From: Geomonas diazotrophica | GTDB taxonomy: Bacteria > Desulfobacterota > Desulfuromonadia > Geobacterales > Geobacteraceae | Assembly (NCBI RefSeq): GCF_018919385.1 | Contig: NZ_JAHLMF010000015.1 | Span: 101,199 to 165,198 of the forward strand | Length of the DNA stretch: 64,000 nucleotides | Reading direction: 5' to 3' | In this document: positions 59,943-64,000 of the stretch, piece by piece | Position numbering within the stretch: position 1 is the first letter of the stretch | Layout of the letters: every line of letters begins with the position of its first letter | Notes under the pieces: model-generated | What the model was told of the DNA's origin: nothing | Seen by the model: the letters and a program-made list of their open reading frames with translations, nothing else | Databases searched by the model: none | Program-made: the position numbers and the translations under genes

Positions 59943-61540
59943 AAATCGACATAACTATTGCCATATTGCTGGTGCTTGTCGCGGCCGCCATCGGGTACGT
60001 GATAGGCAACGTCCTGCGCAAGAAACTATCGGATTCTTTGGTGACCAACGCGGAAACGCTTGCTGCCAAGATGATCGAGGATGCCAAGCGTCAGGCCGAG
60101 GTCGTGGCCATGGAGGCCGCGGTTCAGGCCAAAGACGTGGTGTACCAGGCAAAGGAAGAGCTGGAAAGGCAATTTGAACAAGAGAGCCGCGAGAAGCGTC
60201 GCGACCTGCAGACTCTCGAGAAGAGGCTGCAGCAAAAAGAAGAGAATCTCGACAAGAAGACCAACCTGTTCGACCAGCGTGACGCCGACTTCCTGAAAAG
60301 AGAGCAGGCGCTTGCCGTACGCGAGCAGTCCCTGGTGAATAAGGAACAGGGGCTTGCCCAGAAAGAAGAGAAACTGGACGCCCTGGTGGGCGAGCAGAAG
60401 GCGAAGCTTGAGCAGATTGCCGGCATGACTGCCGCCGAGGCCAAGAAGTTCCTGATGGACTCCATGGAAGACGAAGCGAAGCTCGATGTCGCCAAGCTGA
60501 TCAAGGTGATGGAGGAAGAGGCCAGGGAAACCGCGGACAAGAAGGCCAAGGAAATTCTGGCTCTTGCCATGCAGCGTTACGCCGGCGAGTACGTTGCCGA
60601 GCGCAGCGTTTCCGTGGTGACCCTCCCCTCCGACGAGATGAAGGGGCGCATCATCGGCCGCGAAGGGCGCAACATCAGGGCTCTCGAGGCAGCCACCGGC
60701 ATTGACCTGATCATCGACGACACCCCCGAGGCGGTCATCCTTTCCGGCTTCAACCCGGTCCGGAGGGAAGTTGCCAAGCTGTCGCTGCAGAAACTCATCG
60801 CCGACGGCAGGATTCACCCCGGCCGCATTGAGGAAGTCGTAGCGAAATCCCAGGAGGAGATCGAGCAGGCCATGAAGGAGGCAGGTGAGCAGGCCGCCTT
60901 TGACTTGGGCGTGCACGGCATCCACCCGGAGATCCTGAAGCTCATCGGGCGCCTGAAGTACCGCACCTCCTACAGCCAGAACGTTTACCAGCATTCGCTG
61001 GAAGTCGCTTTCCTTTGCGGCATCATGGCCGCCGAGCTCGGCATCAATGTGAAGCAGGCCAAGAGGGCCGGCCTCCTGCACGACCTCGGCAAGGCCGTGG
61101 ACCACGAGATCGAAGGTTCCCACGCAGTCATCGGCGCGGACATCGCCAAGAAATACGGCGAGTCTCCGAAGATCGTCCATGCCATCATGGCGCACCACGA
61201 GGACGAGAAACCGGCGACGGTCCTTGCCGTCCTGGTACAGGCCGCCGATGCGCTCTCCGGCGCTCGTCCGGGTGCCCGCCGCGAGATGATGGAAACCTAC
61301 GTGAAGCGCCTGGACGACCTGGAAAGGATCGCCACCTCCTTCGACGGAGTCCTCACTTCCTTCGCCATCCAGGCCGGCCGGGAGATCCGTGTCATGGTAT
61401 CCAGCGAGCAGGTGACCGATGACCGCGCACTGGTTCTGGCCAAGGATATCGCCAAGAAGATCGAAACCGAGATGACCTACCCTGGCCAGATCAAGGTCAA
61501 CGTGATCAGGGAAACCAGGGCAACCGAATATGCCCGTTAA
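59939..61540 (+). CDS. rny: Ribonuclease Y
   Basis: Membrane-bound endoribonuclease for mRNA decay. 533 residues: a single N-terminal membrane helix ([20 protein letters not shown]), a long coiled coil (about 40-190), KH domain with [20 protein letters not shown], and HD domain with [15 protein letters not shown] start overlapping the fthC stop; AGGGGGAGC upstream. Confidence 0.96.
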   Translation: MKIDITIAILLVLVAAAIGYVIGNVLRKKLSDSLVTNAETLAAKMIEDAKRQAEVVAMEAAVQAKDVVYQAKEELERQFEQESREKRRDLQTLEKRLQQKEENLDKKTNLFDQRDADFLKREQALAVREQSLVNKEQGLAQKEEKLDALVGEQKAKLEQIAGMTAAEAKKFLMDSMEDEAKLDVAKLIKVMEEEARETADKKAKEILALAMQRYAGEYVAERSVSVVTLPSDEMKGRIIGREGRNIRALEAATGIDLIIDDTPEAVILSGFNPVRREVAKLSLQKLIADGRIHPGRIEEVVAKSQEEIEQAMKEAGEQAAFDLGVHGIHPEILKLIGRLKYRTSYSQNVYQHSLEVAFLCGIMAAELGINVKQAKRAGLLHDLGKAVDHEIEGSHAVIGADIAKKYGESPKIVHAIMAHHEDEKPATVLAVLVQAADALSGARPGARREMMETYVKRLDDLERIATSFDGVLTSFAIQAGREIRVMVSSEQVTDDRALVLAKDIAKKIETEMTYPGQIKVNVIRETRATEYAR

Positions 61541-62318
61541 GCTTCTCTTCATAGGGGACGTGATCGGCAAGCCGGGGCGGGAGGCGCTCTCCCGCGAGCT
61601 GCACCGGATCGTCGACCGGCACATGGTTGACCTGGTGATAGCCAATGGCGAGAACGCAGCCGGCGGTTTCGGCCTGACCGAAGAGACCGCCCAGGACCTC
61701 TTCAAGTGTGGCGTCCAGATGATCACCTCGGGCAACCATATCTGGGACAAGAAGGACGCCCTCGAGTACATAAAGCGTGAGGACCGGATAGTTCGTCCGG
61801 CCAACTATCCGGAAGGGACCCCCGGCAAAGGGACGACCATCGTCAAGACGCCGGGCGGGGTAAAGGTCGCCATTTTGAACCTGGAAGGGCGGGTCTTCAT
61901 GAACAACCTGGACTGTCCCTTCCGCTGCGCGGACAAGGAGATCGCCAGGCTGAAGGAAGAAACTCCGATTATCTTCGTCGACTTCCATGCCGAGGCCACC
62001 AGCGAGAAGGTCTCCCTGGGCTGGTACCTGGACGGGAGGGTTTCAGCGGTGATCGGAACCCACACCCACGTGCAGACTGCCGACGAGCGCATCCTTACCG
62101 CCGGCACCGCTTACATGACCGACGCCGGCATGACCGGATCTTTCGATTCCGTTATTGGTGTCAAGAAGGAAGAGGCGATCCTGAAGTTCGTCACCCAACG
62201 CCCCTCGAAGTTCGAGGTAGCGAAGAAGGACATCCGGATCAACGCTGTTGTCATTGAGGTTGATGAAAAGTCCGGCCTGGCGCTCAACATCGAGAGACTC
62301 AACATCGCCTGCGGCTAA
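61530..62318 (+). CDS. YmdB-type metallophosphoesterase (TIGR00282 family)
   Basis: 262 residues, with [17 protein letters not shown], the [10 protein letters not shown] motif, [23 protein letters not shown] and [13 protein letters not shown] as metal ligand motifs. In Bacillus YmdB is a cyclic nucleotide phosphodiesterase next to rny; the same pairing and an 11-bp overlap with rny are seen here, so a link to RNA or nucleotide signalling is inferred. Confidence 0.9.
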   Translation: MPVKLLFIGDVIGKPGREALSRELHRIVDRHMVDLVIANGENAAGGFGLTEETAQDLFKCGVQMITSGNHIWDKKDALEYIKREDRIVRPANYPEGTPGKGTTIVKTPGGVKVAILNLEGRVFMNNLDCPFRCADKEIARLKEETPIIFVDFHAEATSEKVSLGWYLDGRVSAVIGTHTHVQTADERILTAGTAYMTDAGMTGSFDSVIGVKKEEAILKFVTQRPSKFEVAKKDIRINAVVIEVDEKSGLALNIERLNIACG

Positions 62319-62420
62319 GTGTAGTGAAATGACTCCCCCACGGAAGCCTTCTGCCTACGTGGAGCTTGGCCACCGCAGCCTCGTGCGGAGGTGGCTGAAA
62401 TACAATCTGGAGGGAAAGTG

Positions 62421-63632
62421 ATGACCGTTGCAGAGCAGATGGAAATTATCAAGAGGGGTGCCGTAGAAATCCTGGTGGAAAAAGAGCTGGTTGAGAAGCT
62501 CGAGAAATCCGTCAAGACCGGCGTGCCGCTCAAGATCAAGGCCGGTTTCGACCCGACCGCGCCGGACCTGCATCTGGGGCACACCGTGCTTCTGCACAAG
62601 ATGCGTCAATTCCAGAAGCTTGGCCACGAGGTGTACTTTCTCATCGGCGACTTCACCGGTATGATTGGTGACCCCACCGGCAAGTCGGAGACCCGCAAGG
62701 TTCTTACCCGGGAAGATGTCCTCAAGAATGCCGAAACCTACAAAGAGCAGGTTTTCAAGGTTCTCGATCCGAAGCTGACCAAGGTGGTTTTCAACTCGGA
62801 GTGGTTGGGGAAGATGACCGCATCGGACATGATCGGTCTCGCCTCCAAGTACACCGTTGCTCGCATGCTCGAGCGCGAAGATTTCAGCAACCGCTTCTCC
62901 AACCAGTTGCCGATCAGTATCCATGAGTTCATGTACCCGCTGGTGCAGGGCTACGATTCTGTGGCGCTGAAGGCCGACGTGGAATTGGGCGGCACCGACC
63001 AGAAGTTCAATCTCCTGGTGGGGCGTGAACTGCAGAGGGAGTGGGGGCAGGCGCCGCAGTGCGTCATCACGGTTCCGCTCCTCGAAGGTCTTGACGGCGT
63101 CAACAAGATGAGCAAGTCCCTAGGCAACTACATCGGCATCAATGAGCCGGCTGACGAGATCTACGGCAAGGTGATGTCGATCTCGGATGAACTGATGGTT
63201 CGTTACTACGAGCTATTGAGCGATCTGACCATGGCCGACTTTGAGAAACTGAAGGCCGACCTGAAGAGCGGGGCGGTGCATCCGATGGAAGCCAAGAAGC
63301 AATTGGCGCGCGAGATGGTCACCCGTTACCATGGGGCCGAGGCAGCAACTCAGGCAGACGAGAACTTTGTCAAGCGTTTCAAGAACAACGAGACCCCAGA
63401 CGAGATGCCCGAGTTTGCACTCAAGACAGAGGGGGAGAAGGTTCTGCTGTGCAAAGTCCTGGCAGAGGCGCAACTCGTAAAGTCCAACAGCGAAGGTCGC
63501 CGCTCCATTCAGGGTGGTGGTGTCAAAGTAAACGGTGAGAAGATTTCTGATGAGACCCTCGAGATAGCCTGCAGCGGCGAGTACATCATCCAGGTAGGCA
63601 AGCGTCGCTTTGCCAAGGTTCTTTTCTCTTAA
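62421..63632 (+). CDS. tyrS: Tyrosyl-tRNA synthetase
   Basis: 403 residues. Class I motifs HLGH (51-54) and KMSKS (229-233); [24 protein letters not shown] and a C-terminal S4-like domain from about 335. The ATG at 62421 follows GGAGG; an earlier in-frame start at 62391 lacks one. A terminator follows. Confidence 0.96.
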   Translation: MTVAEQMEIIKRGAVEILVEKELVEKLEKSVKTGVPLKIKAGFDPTAPDLHLGHTVLLHKMRQFQKLGHEVYFLIGDFTGMIGDPTGKSETRKVLTREDVLKNAETYKEQVFKVLDPKLTKVVFNSEWLGKMTASDMIGLASKYTVARMLEREDFSNRFSNQLPISIHEFMYPLVQGYDSVALKADVELGGTDQKFNLLVGRELQREWGQAPQCVITVPLLEGLDGVNKMSKSLGNYIGINEPADEIYGKVMSISDELMVRYYELLSDLTMADFEKLKADLKSGAVHPMEAKKQLAREMVTRYHGAEAATQADENFVKRFKNNETPDEMPEFALKTEGEKVLLCKVLAEAQLVKSNSEGRRSIQGGGVKVNGEKISDETLEIACSGEYIIQVGKRRFAKVLFS

Positions 63633-63660
63633 GTTTTAAAAAAGCGGTCCGATAATATGG

Positions 63661-63693
63661 GGGCGACGCAAATTGCGTCGCCCTTTGTTGTTT
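63661..63693 (+). terminator. Terminator of tyrS
   Basis: GGGCGACGC (63661-63669) and GCGTCGCCC (63675-63683) pair perfectly around AAATT and are followed by TTTGTTGTTT. Confidence 0.8.
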
Positions 63694-63817
63694 GTAGCAG
63701 TTGCTCGGTCCATTGTGTCCACCGCTTCCATCGGGGCCACTAGTGTTCACTCAAAAGCCAAACCTTCAGCGTTTGTAGCAGCTTCTGGCTGGTTAATAAA
63801 AACAAACAACAAACCCG

Positions 63818-63846
63818 TTGACGCAGGCAAAGGCATTTGTTATAAC
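63818..63846 (+). promoter_or_regulatory. Strong promoter P1 at the window end
   Basis: TTGACG (63818-63823), 17-bp spacer and TATAAC (63841-63846). An A-rich stretch (AATAAAAACAAACAACAAA) immediately upstream resembles an UP element. Confidence 0.75.
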
Positions 63847-63901
63847 CACCCTCCGCTGACGAACGAAGCATTTCAGTTCGGCAGCGGCCAACAAAAAAGC
63901 A

Positions 63902-63930
63902 TTGACAGCCGAAACGGCCTTTGCTATAAA
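63902..63930 (+). promoter_or_regulatory. Strong promoter P2 at the window end
   Basis: Perfect TTGACA (63902-63907), 17-bp spacer and TATAAA (63925-63930), 84 bp after P1, with CAACAAAAAAGC upstream. The two promoters share the GGC-TTTG spacer segment. Confidence 0.8.
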
Positions 63931-64000
63931 GTTGAGCTTCGCAGTCACGACGTTCTTTGCAACCGAATAGACCACCCGGCAGGAAGAAGGGCCACAGTAG

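Larger units (their letters stand above)
63694..64000 (+). other. Non-coding end of window, probable rRNA operon leader
   Basis: No gene is seen. Two tandem promoters (listed separately) lie at 63818-63846 and 63902-63930. GTTTGTAGCAG occurs twice (about 63690 and 63770). The gene they serve lies beyond the window; an rRNA operon is inferred from promoter strength. Confidence 0.5.

Overview
The window is a high-GC (about 60%) bacterial chromosome segment. Gene content and order point to a Geobacter-type desulfuromonad (Geobacteraceae, perhaps the Geomonas/Citrifermentans group). This is inferred from protein character and synteny, since no database search was possible.

Layout. 1-6.4 kb: 3' end of a type II secretion/type IV pilus assembly ATPase gene, msrA, then three minus-strand genes (a hybrid sensor kinase, glgC, and a ChaN-like lipoprotein with a PDZ domain). 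6.8-11 kb: an amino-acid biosynthesis run, leuB followed by two different aspartate-semialdehyde dehydrogenase genes and truA. 11-12 kb: rplM-rpsI. 12-15.6 kb: argC, flanked by two inverted copies of a palindromic repeat, then a YgiQ-type radical SAM gene and a YciI-like gene. 15.6-19.5 kb: a DUF2917-like gene diverging from a long FG-GAP/PKD lipoprotein gene.

19.7-53.1 kb is one almost unbroken superoperon on the plus strand. In order: tRNA-Thr/Tyr/Gly/Thr-tuf, rpmG, tRNA-Trp, secE-nusG, rplKAJL-rpoBC, the str operon (rpsL-rpsG-fusA-tuf), S10 (rpsJ to rpsQ), spc (rplN to secY-adk-map) and alpha (rpmJ-rpsM-rpsK-rpsD-rpoA-rplQ). It encodes much of the ribosome, the RNA polymerase core, the elongation factors and the Sec translocon. 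infA is not in its frequent place between map and rpmJ.

53.2-64 kb: smc, a small roadblock-like gene, ftsY, a zapB-like coiled-coil gene, zapA, a probable 6S RNA, fthC, rny, a ymdB-type phosphoesterase gene and tyrS. The window ends with two tandem near-consensus promoters that probably drive an rRNA operon beyond the edge.

Most of the window is conserved housekeeping DNA and I found no convincing new multi-gene system. The best leads are small: the repeat pair around argC, a synonymous second copy of the rpsL tail, a long hairpin in the rplA-rplJ gap, tandem ASADH genes of two subfamilies, a roadblock-like gene between smc and ftsY, and nested inverted repeats upstream of the DUF2917-like gene.
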